The notes: generated by a model from the sequence alone, not told the origin. Positions 46,628 to 60,300 are shown, counted from the first letter of the stretch. The stretch is 64,000 bases of DNA from Neospora caninum Liverpool (GCF_000208865.1 NC_018393.1:3738714-3802713); one strand, 5' to 3'. Program-made: numbers and translations.

Positions 46628-46875
46628 ATGCGACTCGTTGTTGTCTTCCCACGCTCTCTGCTGGCTGACAGCCTGGTCACGGAACACGCCTTGCAGTGTG
46701 TCCCTATTATGCAGCTGTTTCTGAGAAAAATGCAGCACAAGTTCATGACGACATACGAGGTAGGGTATTCTATGGATATGCCGGCTGCCGCCCGACACTG
46801 TTCCACAATAGAAGAAGCTGTGGATCTTCGAACGCCAGGCATGCAAGTGACTCTAATGGGAACATTCGGCAAACG
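46628..46875 (+). other. possible orphan coding exon (unrecognised)
   Basis: An ATG in an A-rich context (AAAACATGC) opens 82 complete codons ending exactly at a canonical donor (AAACG|GTAAGA). The translation has no low-complexity sequence (for example KFMTTYEVGYSMDMPAAAR and EAVDLRTPGMQVTLMGTF). Against it, the opposite strand carries a 222-codon frame over the same bases, and I cannot find a convincing next exon. It may instead be part of a long leader of the nicotinamidase transcript. Confidence 0.22.
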
Positions 46876-47590
46876 GTAAGAATGGGTAGCGTTTCGTACT
46901 AGCTGGCTGCACCCGAGTGAATGACAGAAACCGGCATTCCTGCGCTCCAAAAGAGGAAAACAATCGAAAAATACACACAGCAAACCAGAGTATCGGCCAC
47001 TAACCCGGCCAGCAAAAAGCATGTGCTTTTGCCGTGCGACTTTACGCGCGCGACTTGCTGCGTTAGGCAGCTGACACCGCAGCCGCTTTAGAATCACACT
47101 TTTTCGCGGGTAGTGTAACGTTTGTGGCTTCCGTTGTAACGTGAAACACAAAAGTTCTTGTGCACTGCCCGGGGGAAAAGTGTGTATCCATGTGTAAGCC
47201 GTTTCCCCGTGAACTGCGAGCATCGCAGAGAAGTCACCCGGAGCTCAGGGATCTCCGTCGTTGACCACCCCGTATCGTGGCGAAACAAGCGGGATGAGTC
47301 CCCCCGAGGCGGCTGCAGTTTGTCTTACGGATACGCATAAGCATTTCGTTTCTCGTTCACTTTCTTTTCAGTCATTTGGCCTTCGACCGAACTGCTTCGT
47401 CGCAGAAACGGGACTCCTCGAAGGGGCGTCCAGCTGCGTCCCCGCAGTCGCAACGCTGTTCACGGAAGCACTCGGCGCCTCCAGTTAGTCACGTTTTCTC
47501 ATCGCCACCCGATTCGAGTCTATCCTTTCTTTGTAACAGGACATTTGAGGCGTCTAGGAGCTTCCTGGCTCCTATCCCGCTCTTCCCACC

Positions 47591-49444
47591 ATGGCGGGGC
47601 CGAAGCCGCTGTGTGATGGTCCGACGGCAGGTGGCGACTTTGGCGACGACACGGGTCTTCCTGCGCGTACACAGTGCAGGAGTTCTGCGCATGCACAAAC
47701 ACGGGCACCTGACGCGCGCGCTGTTCCGAGCAAGTCGGATGCCGCTCGACACTCTCTCCCTTCTCTCGGCAACTCTACCTCTGTGGACGACTGCGCGGCA
47801 GACGCTTCGGCGTCGGACTCAGCAGCAACCGATAGGACTCCACGGAGCTCCCTAGACGGTACAGACCCCGCAACAGCTGATGACGAGCCGCGGAAGTTGC
47901 TCCAGGCGCTGACTTCGTCGGTTTCGTGTCTCATTGTTACAGATGTGCAGCGGGACTTCTGCGAGGGCGGAGCCCTAGGAGGCGAAGGACGCGTCGGCAT
48001 GGTTCACAACATCAACCGACTGCGATGTTGGAGAAGCGCCGGGACGGGCCACCGCTTTTCCGGTGTTCCATTTGAACAACTCCCGACGAGCTTGGAAGCT
48101 GCAGACGTTGCCGACGAGTTGTTTGACTACGTCGTCGTGAGCCGAGACTGGCATCCGCCCAATCACCTGTCTTTCGCGAGAAACCACGGCAGCAACTGCA
48201 ATCGCGAAGCGTGTGTTTGTGGGGACGAACAAGAGGAATCTGGAGACCCCGAGCCTGGAAATGCGGCAAGCGACGCGGTGCGGAGCACAGGAAAGCACGA
48301 CGGGTACGGAAAAACCGCGGGGACTCAAACGCGGCCTGCAAACGAGCAGGCGCCTAAGATGGCGCGTAAACAGGAAAGCGTGAATGGCCGCGTTTTGGAG
48401 TCTGAGGCGAACGGGAGTGGAAACTCTCCAGTCGAGGGGCCCGCGACAGTGTCGGGGAGCGTGTCTGATGATGGAAGAGCAACAAAGAAGTCACGACTCG
48501 AGCAGCAGCCCTTGGGCCCTAATCAAGTCCGACGTCGAAGAACCGGCGTCGTGCTGGATCTATGGCCTGTACATTGTGTACAAAACATGCCGGGCGCAGA
48601 GCTTCATCCAGACCTGCTCCCACGAGCGAGCGACGTTACGGTGTACAAAGCAACCGATCGTGAGGTACGTTCTACACACCCAATACATGTATATACACAT
48701 TGCACACGTGGAGAAAAAAGCAAGGGAGACAGGGATAGGGAAAGAAAGGAGATTGCGGTTCGCCGAGCAAATCATAAAGGTGCACAGTGCACACGAGCTG
48801 GCCATGCGTCCTACTGTCCGGTTTTCCCAAAGGAACATGCCTGGTAGAAAAATGGAACGGAAACAAGAGGGATCGTGTACGGTAGTACCTTGTGTCCTGT
48901 GGAAGTTATCTGCATGTGCATTTTTGTTTGTGGGCGTGGATTGGACGTACAATCCACGACGTGCAGTCTCGGGTTTCATGAGTAGTGAATCGTCTTCCGT
49001 TTGAAGAGCAGGTGCTGGGATTCCTAGCAAGTCTTTTAGAGACGGCGATGGTCCGGACGGTGCGTGAACGCGTTGCTGCCGATACACCGCGACTGCATGT
49101 TGCAGGCTGTGATTGCATGCTCGGAAAATATGTTGCACTCGGTTTGCCATTTGGTTCGCTTGCAGTTTGACAGCTACTCATGTTTCGGACACGACCAGCA
49201 CAAGACCCCACTGGAGTCCCTGCTCCGAGAGTGGAAAGTCGAGACGGTGTGTGTTGTGGGGCTGTGCATCGACTACTGCGTCAAGGCGACTGCACTCGCT
49301 GCAGTACAAGTCCCAGGTGTACAGACAGTATCCGTCCTGCTAGATTGTTCCAAGGCAGTCGACGAAGAAGCGATACCAGACGTTCGGAGAGAACTACGCG
49401 GCAAAGGCATCATCGTTTGTGCTGCCAAAGAGATGCTTCAGTGA
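47591..49444 (+). CDS. Nicotinamidase (isochorismatase-fold cysteine hydrolase)
   Basis: Two exons, 47591-48664 and 49166-49444 (donor GTACGT, acceptor CTTGCAG, phase 0), give 450 residues against ~200-220 in the family. It converts nicotinamide to nicotinate and ammonia, feeding the Preiss-Handler route to NAD. The catalytic triad is visible: Asp118 in VTDVQRDF, Lys353 in VYKATDRE, Cys396 in GLCIDYCVK. Metal ligands are Asp186, His188 and His192 in SRDWHPPNHLSF, and WPVHCVQNMPGAELHPDL is the family's WP-x-HC block. Joining the exons gives DREFDSYSCF, as expected after the catalytic Lys. Residues 1-~105 are disordered, and a hydrophilic insertion of ~115 residues (202-316) separates the metal site from the WP-x-HC block. 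An in-frame TAG 36 bases upstream confirms the ATG. Confidence 0.94.
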
Positions 49445-51384
49445 CAATCGAAGAGAAAAAGGATTGCACTGGAGAGCAATACCGGGCATTGGGGAGAGAC
49501 AGTTACAGGCGTATTGTTAGCGGCGTTGCTGTTGCGAACAGCCGTGTGGGCCGATGCCGTCTCTCTCGTTTGGGCCGTAAGGACAGCCCAGGCGAGAAGG
49601 GGCTTCCACGTGCGAGATTTTGGCAAGTGTGTCGAGACACAGCAGTCCTCGATAAAAGGAACAGGCAACTGCCGGAGAAAGAAGCGTACAGAGGGCTGCG
49701 GAGGTCGTACTTTCGTATGCCAGTTTGCCATAGGACACAACGGAACGGCATTATCAACAACCGGTGAGTCGCTGGCGGTGCCTCTGTGTGGAAAATGGAA
49801 AGAGGGGATACAAAGAGTGCAAGGCCCAAAGGGGGGGAAAGGGAGAGCGGTACTAGACAGGGATCCAGAGAAGAAGGAACATGGAGAGATGATGAAGTAA
49901 AGCCGGGGAAATTGCTGATGAGAACGGCAGAAAGAGCCGAGAGGCACGAAACGAGGGAAAAGGGATCGATTCGGCGCGGAGACGTTTTCAGGAACAACAA
50001 AGGGACAGAAGGACAGGGACGAGGCAAATGACTCAAAAGAGAAAGACCGGAGCGATGGAGGTACAATGTTTAGAGGGGCGTGGGGGAGTTCGGACGGGGG
50101 GAAACGGGCTGGAAGAGGTGAGAGGTTTGTATAGAACTCTTGCCAGGAGCACGGCAGAAGCCGGCGCGTGTGCACCGTTGCATGCGAGCTGGCTTCACTT
50201 TTTTCCGGGTGAGGCGCGGTTTTTTGTGCATAGTGTTTCCCGTTGTCTGTATACGGGGCTGAGACACAAAAATGAGGCGTTCACTATGTTGTCTCCGTGC
50301 ATGGACAGATGTAGAGTTTAAGTACTGACCGATTGGTGACTGCGTCCGTTTTTGTCTCGGCAAAACTTAGAGTTCGAAGCGATCGTGGGGGAAAGGGGTT
50401 GGGAACGTAGTTCGCTTTCAGAGACTGGGCTCCTACCCCATTCTCTCTGGATGGTGAAATCGCCAGACAGGAGACGAGTGCGTACACCTGGTGAGCGCCG
50501 AGAGGGGTGGACGCGGCGAGAGTCCGTGTTGAAACGAGGATGGGGAACGAAGGCGCTTCGAGGGGAAGCTATGAAGGAGTAAGGAGCATGTTGTAAATGG
50601 AGCAGATCTCGGGCACTGAAACGAAGCCGCCCTTACCTTTCACACGATAAGGCCAACCGGAGTCTTTTCTCCGACGAGTCAGCCTTTGTTATGTCAGCTA
50701 CCTGCTATATTCGTAATGCTAAAGGGATGAACGTTTTTGTTGTTTCGCCGTTTGTCGTGTTCGAAGATTTGCAAACCATGGTTTCACAACAATTCCAGGA
50801 GTTCCGTGCTCCGTGTCGCTGCCGACAAGAATTCCGTAGAGACGCCGACCTGCGTTTACACCCTCGGTGTCGGCTGCTGCATCCCTGCGGCGGCGGGTTC
50901 GTTAGTCGGAAACATTATCAGCGATTCACGCCGAGATGCCTCGGTCGCATAACCCACGGTACCGTCGAAATCGAAATAGATGTGGACAAATAGATAAAGC
51001 GCGTATGCAAGCGTATACGTATACAGATCGAGTTCAAATGGATAGGGCGGATATGTCTAGCAATAATATGCTGATGTCATCATGAATGCAAGCTGCCATT
51101 TGTTGTGGAATGTGACTGTGAAGGGCATGATGACATCTGCATACACAAATGTGTACTTAGAAACACGTCGATGTTCCTGTGAGGAACCAGTTTAGGCCTT
51201 CTAGTGGAACACGGCCCCCGGTTCTTAACACACAGAACTCCTAGGAAGAGAGCGGTAGGCGGAATTCGGATCACCGGTCGACGAACTCCTCACACCACAC
51301 AGGGACAGTCCAGCTGCGGCTTCGGATCTCCATGCGTGTTGATGCCTAGCTCTCCATGCGTTTTGGGAGCAAGTTCCGTTCTAC
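49445..51384. other. convergent 3' region between nicotinamidase and TSR-protein genes
   Basis: Presumed 3' untranslated regions. Purine-rich between about 49.8 and 50.1 kb (pyrimidine-rich on the opposite strand), which creates long but meaningless open frames. No supported gene. Confidence 0.5.
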
Positions 51385-54300
51385 TTATGTGCGTAAATGC
51401 CTCTCTCTCGACTCCGCAAGAGCCTTTCCGCAGCCGCCCTCGCTCTCTCTTTGTGCCTCTCCCTCTGGTGTCGTGGGCTGAGAGAACCGTTTGTACGACC
51501 CCTCCCTGCTTGTTCCTCCCCAGTTTCTCAACCGTTTGAGCAAAGACAGATGCGACGTTCTTTGTTGCGAATCCTCGCCGGAACCCTTGATGCCTGGTGC
51601 AGTGTCGGTACCGCAGGCTCCCCCTCTGTCTCCCGATTTCTCGGCGTGTGCATCCCCGCTGCGTGGCGCCGTCTCCCCCTGCACTGTCGTGCTACCTGGA
51701 GCGCGGACTGAGTCATTTCCACGCAACACAGTACTGCTTCCTTTGCTGAACCTAACTCCAGAGGGCCTTCCGGTAGATTTCCCGTCTCTCCTTTCTGCAT
51801 TCTGGAATGCTGGTTTCCCCATCAATGTCGGCTCCAAGCCAGCGGAGAGGAACGGGATTGGCGTCGCCGGCGCGGGGCTCTTCTGCTGCCGCTCGACCCT
51901 CCCGCTGTGCACACTGTACTTTGGGTTGGACAAATAGCCTTTGCTCGGGCCAGATGCCCCGTCTCTCATCGGAATAGGGCGCGAGTGTTCCATGTTCTGC
52001 CCATCTGCACACGGCTGAGGCCAGAGAGGCATGTCTCGCCCCAAAGGTGGGGAATGACCAATTCGGTTCGGTGCTAGGCCACAGGCTCCGCGGCCTCGCG
52101 AGAGCTCGACGTTAGCCTCCCGACCAGCCTGCGCCTGTTTTCTCCACCGATCCCGAACGCATGCACAGAGAGCGAGAAGGAACAGCATACCGCCGCACGC
52201 CATACAAAAAACAACTACGTACAGCACCAGTGGACTGAGTTCGAAAAGGGGATCCACAAAATAGACTGGAGCCGTCGCAGTAAGCCCCCAGGAACCCACC
52301 GGACCAGGCCGTGGCCGAACGTCGGCCAGCCCAAGGAATGCAAGTGAGGACGGGAAGGCACTCACCGACCCGTCGAGCAGGGATGGATCGCCAAATCCTT
52401 TCCGGAGATTGCTCGTTTTGTCAGTAACACGCACAATCTCCACGTGTGCGTCAAGAGGGCCGGGGAGCCTGCGCATGGATCGAGAAGACAGAAACACGAA
52501 GGACTCCTCTGCACACTGTCAAGGATACCAGGGAAACCGATATATAAAAGCTAGTCAAGCAGCCACTGAAAGAGTATCCAAAAATGCACATGATCAATAT
52601 ATAAATACATATATATGCATCGTCGTCTCGTTCTCGTTAAGGAGACCCACGTACATTTGTATGGACGCATGAACATCTTTGCAGTTCTGTACATATGCGG
52701 GGGCACATCTGCATCAATACACAACTACTACTGCGAGAGTAAATATGTGGTCGACTATGCGTGTTGTACATATATATATATATATATATATATAATATGT
52801 ATATATACCCACATACACGCGCGCACACAAACAATTGTGACGTCCTCCGCTGTTGATCATACCAATGAACGTAAGATACCAAGCTGGTACGACTACCTCT
52901 CCAAAAGGAATATAGGTGGCACGAAACATACCGGAACACTCTGCCCTGAAGAGCCTCTAGGTCGTCCATAATGTCAGCGGCACGTCTCTTCTTTCCATTA
53001 GCTCTTTCTTCCTCGTCGTATAGTCTGGAGCCACCCCCTCCAGATAAAAGAGAAGTCTGCGTCTTTCTCATTTTCCGGTCCTTTTCTGTTAAACCCAGAG
53101 CCCGCATAGCCCGTGCGAATGCCGGCGTCAGGATTCTCAGCCGGAAGTGAAGATTCTGTTCCGTGGCGCGCGAAACTTCCGCCGTCTTGTCTCCACCATC
53201 GGCTGCTTGTGAGGCAGAATCCGATGCCTGTTCTTTGTCAGCAAGCTGCCGCCGGCGACTGCGAGAGTGCTTGGCGTCTTCCTTTTTTGAACTGCTCAAC
53301 AGTCTCTCTGCAGAGCTCCATGATAGCTTGCCATTCGCTGGCAATATGGTTGTCCTCCCTGTTTCCTCTCCAGAGCCTGGAGTTTCTTCCAAAAGTCGAA
53401 CCGGTGAGTCTCGAGCTTCGATTGCAGTCTTAAGCTCTCCCTTTGCCTCCGCATTCTGCTGCCCGAGGCTATCTGTTTGAGACACTTGCAGGACATTTTC
53501 TTTACTGGCATTCCTATCCGTCGACCCCGGTGTCTGTGGAGGGCCTGAGTGGGGAGGAACGCCTGCATCCTCCTCGATGTTCTCATGTACAGTTTTTGGA
53601 AAAGACGCGTCGTTCTTTGCACGTTGTTCTGCGTACTCTGGATTCAACTGCTCAATGATAAGGGCCGATGGCTGGAGGCCGAGAAACCGTGCTAAGGTAC
53701 GGACGAAACTTAGCTGAAACAGGGCTTCTTCCAGGTTTCCGGTTCTTTCTTGATCTTTCACCGGGCGACTGGAATCGGTTTTTGTTTCAAGGTCGTTTGC
53801 CCAAAGGCTATCGGAGGCGCTGCCGCCTGGGGCGTCAAGCAGAACAGACACTTTCAAGTCGGCCACCACCACCAGGGGGTCGGCACAGCTCCAGAGTTTG
53901 CCGGTGTCTCGCGGTTCACTGGGACCGCTCTGCACAGATGCGCTTTTCTGGTGGTTTTGCTGCTGCTGAAATGCATTGGAAACCTTTACAGAGGCGACAG
54001 TGGGCTCTTCACACAATGCGCGCTCCCTCGTCAGCGGGGTTTGACTCGGGCAGGCTCCATCCTCTGCGCGATCGTCCTTGTGTAGAGAACGAAGAGACAA
54101 GAGCCGGAATCTGCAGGGCCGAGGGACGAGACAACCAGAAGGAACCAGGTGGAAATACAGGAACCGTTACCACGGACACAGAGTACTCAGCGCACTCATG
54201 GCGTTGCCGGTTTTCCGCCCAGAGGATTCAGAATCGCACCGGCAGGTGAGTCTTGCTCCCGTACTCCCAGGGCATCCGGAGAGTACATCGCGACTTGCTG

Positions 54301-57300
54301 TCCCGAGTCGCCCACCCCAGATCTTCTGAAGGGGGCATTTGCAAGTCATCCCAACTGCGTACCAAGAGTCATGTCTCGCCACGGGGTTTCTTTATACCTG
54401 CTGTAAAGTTGTCCGGCCAGAAGCAGCGTTTCCTCCCGCAACGCGAGCTCACGCATTGACGCCTTTCTCGCTCGCAGATACCCAGTCCCAGCCCTCACAG
54501 AAAACGACAGGAATGTGCGTCTTCTCCAGAAAACACCTTCTGCGCATGCTCTTACCTTCGACAGAGCCCGTCGCAGGAACTCCACTCGCCAACTGCGATT
54601 CCACATCGCCCCTTGTAGTCATGAGACACCATCAGGACAGGCGCCCGATGGCCGTCTCGGTCGAATGCTCCCATGGTTCCGTCCGGTCTGATATGGATTT
54701 CCAACCAACGGAAAGGAAGATCCTTCCCTTGCGCTCGGTCTTCGTTGGAGACGCTTGATTCAGTAGCGTCTCCCTCGTCCATCACTGCTTCCCGCGTTCC
54801 CGGTTCCTCCTCTCCAAGCGTAGGCTTCCACTCCGTTCTGGTCGTGTCTTTCTCGCCGGCGGAACCGCTAAGGCCGTCAGCCCTCTGGGAAAGAACCGAA
54901 CCGCAGAGAGGGGGCGCCTTGCTGCACTGCGTAAGTTCCATAGCGGCCGCTGCTCGAAGGCAGTGGGGAGGAGCAAAGGGGGAAGATGCGAGGGTAAAGA
55001 ACCTGCACCAAGAAAGCACGAAACGCCTGCTCGAAAGGGGAGTAAGTGCGCCCCAGCGGTGAAGAGAAAGTACTCCTAACCAGGTGTTTTTCTAAAGGAT
55101 TCGCGCGCTCAGGTAAATCGGCTGGAGAAGGCATGGAGCGGTGGAGAGCAGGTGCGCCGCGCGGCCCGCACACAAGGCATATCTGTTCGTCAAAAGTGAA
55201 AGCTGATGTCCACCGTCGGCGGCATAAATTTTTGGCTGAGCTGGAGAGTTTCATTCGGACGTGCAGTAGAGAAGCCTCTTCTTGACAACGACTGACAGGT
55301 GTCTGTAGAGACCTCAAAATAGGCGCTGCGGCTGGAGCAACACTTTTCCACGCACGTTGGCCACACGCTGTGGGTCCGCGCATTCCTGATGAATGCTCCG
55401 TTCACGAACCTTAAAGGGTTTCCAGTGCGTGTGGACCAGCTGCACAACCCTGAGGCAGCAACTCAGAGGTAGATTCCTCGCATTCCTCGTTTTACGGTCT
55501 CACCTTCTGGCGTAGCAGTCTGTCTCGCAGTGGGTCCATGAACTCCATCGTCCCGGACAAACGCCTGACTCCAGGAGTCTTTCTGCTTCTTCCTCGTCAC
55601 TCAGAGACTGGGGCACATTTGCTGTGCGCTGCCTGTTTTGATGGGGGTCTGCCTCGCCAGTCTCTTTGCTCGGCGCATTCGGCATTCGTCCGCCGTCTCC
55701 TGCCTGCCCCGAAGCGAAGAGAACTTCCTGCGTCGTCGCGTCTTCGTCCTGCGTGTCCCCCTCTGTAGAGCCTTGGCGGAGTCGTTTCTTCAGAACTGCT
55801 TCCTCGCCGCCTCGGAGGGTTGTCAGGCCGGCGAGACCCGCTTCTCTTTCGTGCAGAACAGAGTCGACCAACGATTGGAATTGACTTGCCACTGCACCGA
55901 ACGCCTCTGCACATCCGTCACTCTCTGCGCAGCCAGCGAAGTGGACGCTCCCTTCCGTTTCGATGCACTCTCTTCCACGACCGTGCTTCTGGATGAACAC
56001 TTGGAAAACACGTGTCTTGTAACAGCTCGCCGCTGGAGATCCATTCGGATACGAAGGCACTTCCCATCTGTCGATTGACCGGGGAAGTGGCACGCCTGGG
56101 TGCGACGACCTCGCCACTGGGCTGCGCCAAAAATGAAGAAGGAGGGAAGGGGAGACTTCCTCTTGTCTTTCCGAAGTCGCAGGAACAACAGGAAGCGTTG
56201 TCCCGGCAACTGGGAGGGAGAAGTTCTCTGACTGGCTCGACGGACTCAAACGTCTCTTTGGTGACTCCACATCGGTACGAGAAGGAACCGGGGAATTGGG
56301 GACGCCTTCGGTGTCAGGTCTACCTTGTGGAGATTCAGAAGAAAACGAATCAGATGCTTCCGGTGCGAGAGAAGAACGGTCTTTATGGGCTGATGCATCT
56401 TGGAGCTGGTGGTGTCCTGCGGCCACTTCGCTCCTCGAAGGACCATCTTGTTTTCCTGTAGAAGCCTCGGTATCCGAACCGTGATCACTTTGCTGCCTGT
56501 GGTTCAACTGAAGAAGTGGATGAAAGGGAATGCACGCCGACCACTCGCTCCATTCTCCATAACAGTCCTCATCGGCTGAATCTGCAACACACGAGGCAAC
56601 CGGGCTTCCCGGTATGGATGGCTACATTTTGAGAAGAAGAAGAGAAGTTCTAAACTCTAACCGTGTACGGTGAACCGCCAGGCTCCCTCGAAAACGGTTG
56701 TCTGATGCCATCGTGTACGAAAATACATGCAACTGTATGGATATCGAGAAAGTGAGAGAGTACCAAATCCAAAATATACCGGCACACACGTGCACATGGC
56801 TGCAACTCTTTTATGCGTTTCGCCCGTTTCGCGGGGGCGATCGTCACAAAAAGACTGGTCCTTTCCCACTTACAAATGCTGAGCTGCGGTAGAGCCGAGA
56901 CTCCGTAAGAGAAACAGACGCCTTCAGGTGTTGCCGGTGTGCCCCTCGTTGCCTCCTCAGCTGCTGTCTCTCTCTGAGTGAGCAAAGTGCCAAAACCCTG
57001 TAGTAATCTTGCACGCCGCTTTCGCAGAGAACCGGAGCTACTGGCCGACCCTTCCATTCGGTCCTTCTCGTCCACCTCTTCATCCGAGACAGCTGGAAGC
57101 GCCGAGATCTCCTCGGCTCCGCCTCCTCCCGAGTCGTGTCTTTCGTCCTTCTGTACAGCCCACCTGTGCGGCTCGTCTGTCGAGCTTTCGCCTGCTTCAA
57201 CCTGGCGAGTGCGACTTTCATTTGCTGTCCTTTCCTCCTCGGCTCCCATAGAGGTTGCGCCAAACCGACTTCCCAGACCGTCTTCGAGACGCGTTGCCGT

Positions 57301-60300
57301 AGGTTTCGCCTGCGATGGCTTCAACTCAGCCTTCGTGCCGTGCCTCCCCGCACCCTGTGGAGGGGAAGATGGAAAGATTCGACCGTAGCATGCCGGCCCG
57401 AATGTTCCTTCTTCTTTCCACGTAGCGTTCGGACACCCCCGAGTCACCAGGCCTGTCTGAGGGTGAAGGAAGGCATTGCAGTCGCGGCAGTCATCTTCCG
57501 TGCAAAGGCTGACGGAATCGCCTGGAGAGCAACGCACGCAAGGAGTCTGGAGACGCGCAGGCGGGCTCATGCATCCGTGTTTCTCGGGTCCTCAACCTCG
57601 CTTCGTGTTCGTCCCTTTTCCATCAACGCACTGGGAGGCATGCTGCTTGGAGGGAAGAAAGTACCTTGAAAAGGTGTGCCACAGCTCATCTAAATGTATT
57701 CGCGTATGACGTTCACACACGCGGAAGTAACCATCGACACGTAGTGCATGCATACACATGTCAGCACATCTCGTGATTACATACAGCTGCGTACAGAGAA
57801 ACTAGGATTCACGACCAAAACAGGAAGGTACACGATATAATGCAAGCGTTTCCCGAGATGCCAAAACTTGGAAAAGATTTCTTTGTCTGCTTGTTGCGAA
57901 AGAGTACCGTTTCTCTTACTGCTTAGCGGAAGAGGAGGATCTCTGGGATCAAAGCCGGCACCCTGCCCTCGCCAGCCAGTGCAGAAGATTCGATGACGCT
58001 CTTCAAAAGGGGACTTGCAACCTCCATCTGCTCAGAAGAGACGCGAAGACGTCAAAATCCATGGGAAGGCAACGAAGGGTCGCGAAAATGAAAACCATTT
58101 GACAATTGCCATGGAGAAGAATCGGTCTTTGGTTGACGAGTCCAGACACCGCCGATGCACCTCATCTACGGGAAGTGCTCCAATGGAAACGGAGTTGCGT
58201 TTCATCATGGACTGACATTACGTAGCACTTCGGATAGTTACGGCGTCAGAGAAGCACACGCGAAACGACAGACGCATCTTTACACGTATCTTTCTACACA
58301 AATTTTGGTGGATGTGTGCAAAAGAGGCACAATGCTGACGGCAAGGGAAGAGACAAAACTGCAGGGAATAGGGCGTACGCCCTAGCAAACTCACCAATGA
58401 CAAAGCACGATCCCACATGCTCCTGGCGCATACCCCACAAGCCTTCTTTGTCGTACTGAAAGAGGCACCTGGAGAAATCCGAAACGAGGCAGTGGAGAAA
58501 CCTCCATAGCACAACGTGCAGCCACTCCGTTCTCTGGAGTGGCACTAAGGTAACCCATTTTTGATTGTAGAGACCCGTGATCTTTTAAACACTCCGGTGG
58601 GGCTTCCGTCACATTCAGCAGTGCTGAGGACGGCGAAGGACGACCAGCATATATGTACTTATACATAGATCTCTATGGCCCGGGATCACGCTGAAGTGCA
58701 CGGGAGGGGGCGCGTCAATCGCGTTTTCGAAATACTGGGATGAAAGCAACACCCAGGCATTTTATAGGGGACGATACCGAACAAATAAAGGAAGCCAGTC
58801 GCGTACATGGATGCATATATAGGTACATGGATGCATATATAGGTACATGGATGCATATATGGATTGGATCGCTGTGCTACAGGTACCTTAGTGTCTTTCG
58901 CGGTGGAGTTCCGGTGGCATCTGCACTGGTCGAGGTCGCATCCTGCCTGCCTCCGACCTCGTCCGGTGTCTGCTGCGAGCCGATACGCGGCTGCCATCCA
59001 CAGTCGACGGCGCATCGGACATCGACCAAACCGTTGTGGTTGCAGTCTGATTCTGGAAAAAGGGAGAACTGGGGAGCGAACCAGGGCCGCTTTTCTGTAC
59101 AGTTGGGAAGGGGAGACAGAAGGAAAGTCACGTGAGAACGAGCGCCTTCTCCATGTTTCAGCGAATCACAACCTGCAACTGGAGGGAATGTGGGTTTGAC
59201 CCCTGGTGCAAAGAAAAAACTAGCCAAAACCAAAAACATGCATTCAGGCGTTTACACAACATACATGTAGTTGCTACTGAAAACATGGACATATATATAG
59301 AGAGAAAAACAGAGGCAGATAGGTATATGAAAAGATACTTTATATATGTATTCATCAATGATGTGCACCTGAATTTACATATATACATATATATGCGTAA
59401 GTATAATCACCTGCTTACACTCATGCATGCTCACATGCGTTCTTGCGTGCATGTGTAGCTGTCTCGCTTGCTGTTTACTACGATAACATAAGCATGGAGA
59501 CAAGATGAACGTTGAACAGGGTTTTGCCACTCAGTACAAAATGTTTTTAAAGTTGCACGTTTCCTCTTTTTGGTTACAGGTCGTCAGCAGCATCGAAGGA
59601 CTTACTTTCGCCGCTTCCTCTGTTGTTTGTCCTTATTTCGGCCTTCGGAAGTCCCGAATTTGTCGTCGCTGCGCCACTGCCTTCTCCGTCATCCTTCGTT
59701 TCTCTTTGATTGCTTGTTTCTTTGCAGTCTTCTAGAAGTTCAGAGAGAGCAGGTAGGGGAGGCAGTGACGGAAGGCGGCGGTTTCCGTCTTTTTCTTCCA
59801 GATCGTTTGCTTTTGGATGCGCCTTCGTTCGTTCTGCGTTGTCTATTTTCGTCTCTCTGACATCTGGCTCGTCTTGCCGTGCCTCAGTCCCTTTTCGGTC
59901 ATATCCTCTGCTGTTGTTTTTTGCGAAAGCCGATCGACGGACGGAAACTGGGGGAATCTGAAGATGTGGTAACTGACGCTTTGCGCAGCCTAAATCCAGG
60001 ACAAGCAACCACCGGTATCGGCCTAAAGGGACAACTTGTCGACATGCAGACAGAACTCCGCTGGAAAAATACAGCAGGGACAAAAACAAAAGACAAGAGA
60101 AAGGTTTCGGCGAAACTGCTTTACAGAAAGCAGTGAAGAGTCGAGATAGATTAGAGGGCTCACAAGCGAAACAGAAGGGCAAAAACATAAGGTAGTTTGC
60201 CAGCGGAACCTGTCGCATAATCCACGGATACGAAAAACGATGCGATAGAAAGAGAGGAAAGACGCTTTCTGAAGACGCTAAACGCGGACGTGGTTGTGGT

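Larger units (their letters stand above)
43028..47590. other. long spacer with CA repeat; one possible unassigned exon
   Basis: 4.6 kb between the CDP-DAG synthase start and the nicotinamidase start. Mostly short, motif-free frames. A splice acceptor-like TTTCTTTTCAG at about 47361-47371 could end a 5' untranslated intron of the nicotinamidase gene. See the separate entry for a possible exon near 46.7 kb. Confidence 0.45.

Noticed and set aside
46555..47223. 222-codon minus-strand frame
   Set aside because: No recognisable domain and head region in unremarkable spacer sequence; the competing plus-strand exon-like frame ends at a canonical donor. Neither is proven.
49438..50175. 245-codon minus-strand frame near the nicotinamidase 3' end
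   Set aside because: Ser/Pro/Phe/Leu-rich translation of a pyrimidine-rich strand, no motifs, overlaps the presumed 3' untranslated region.
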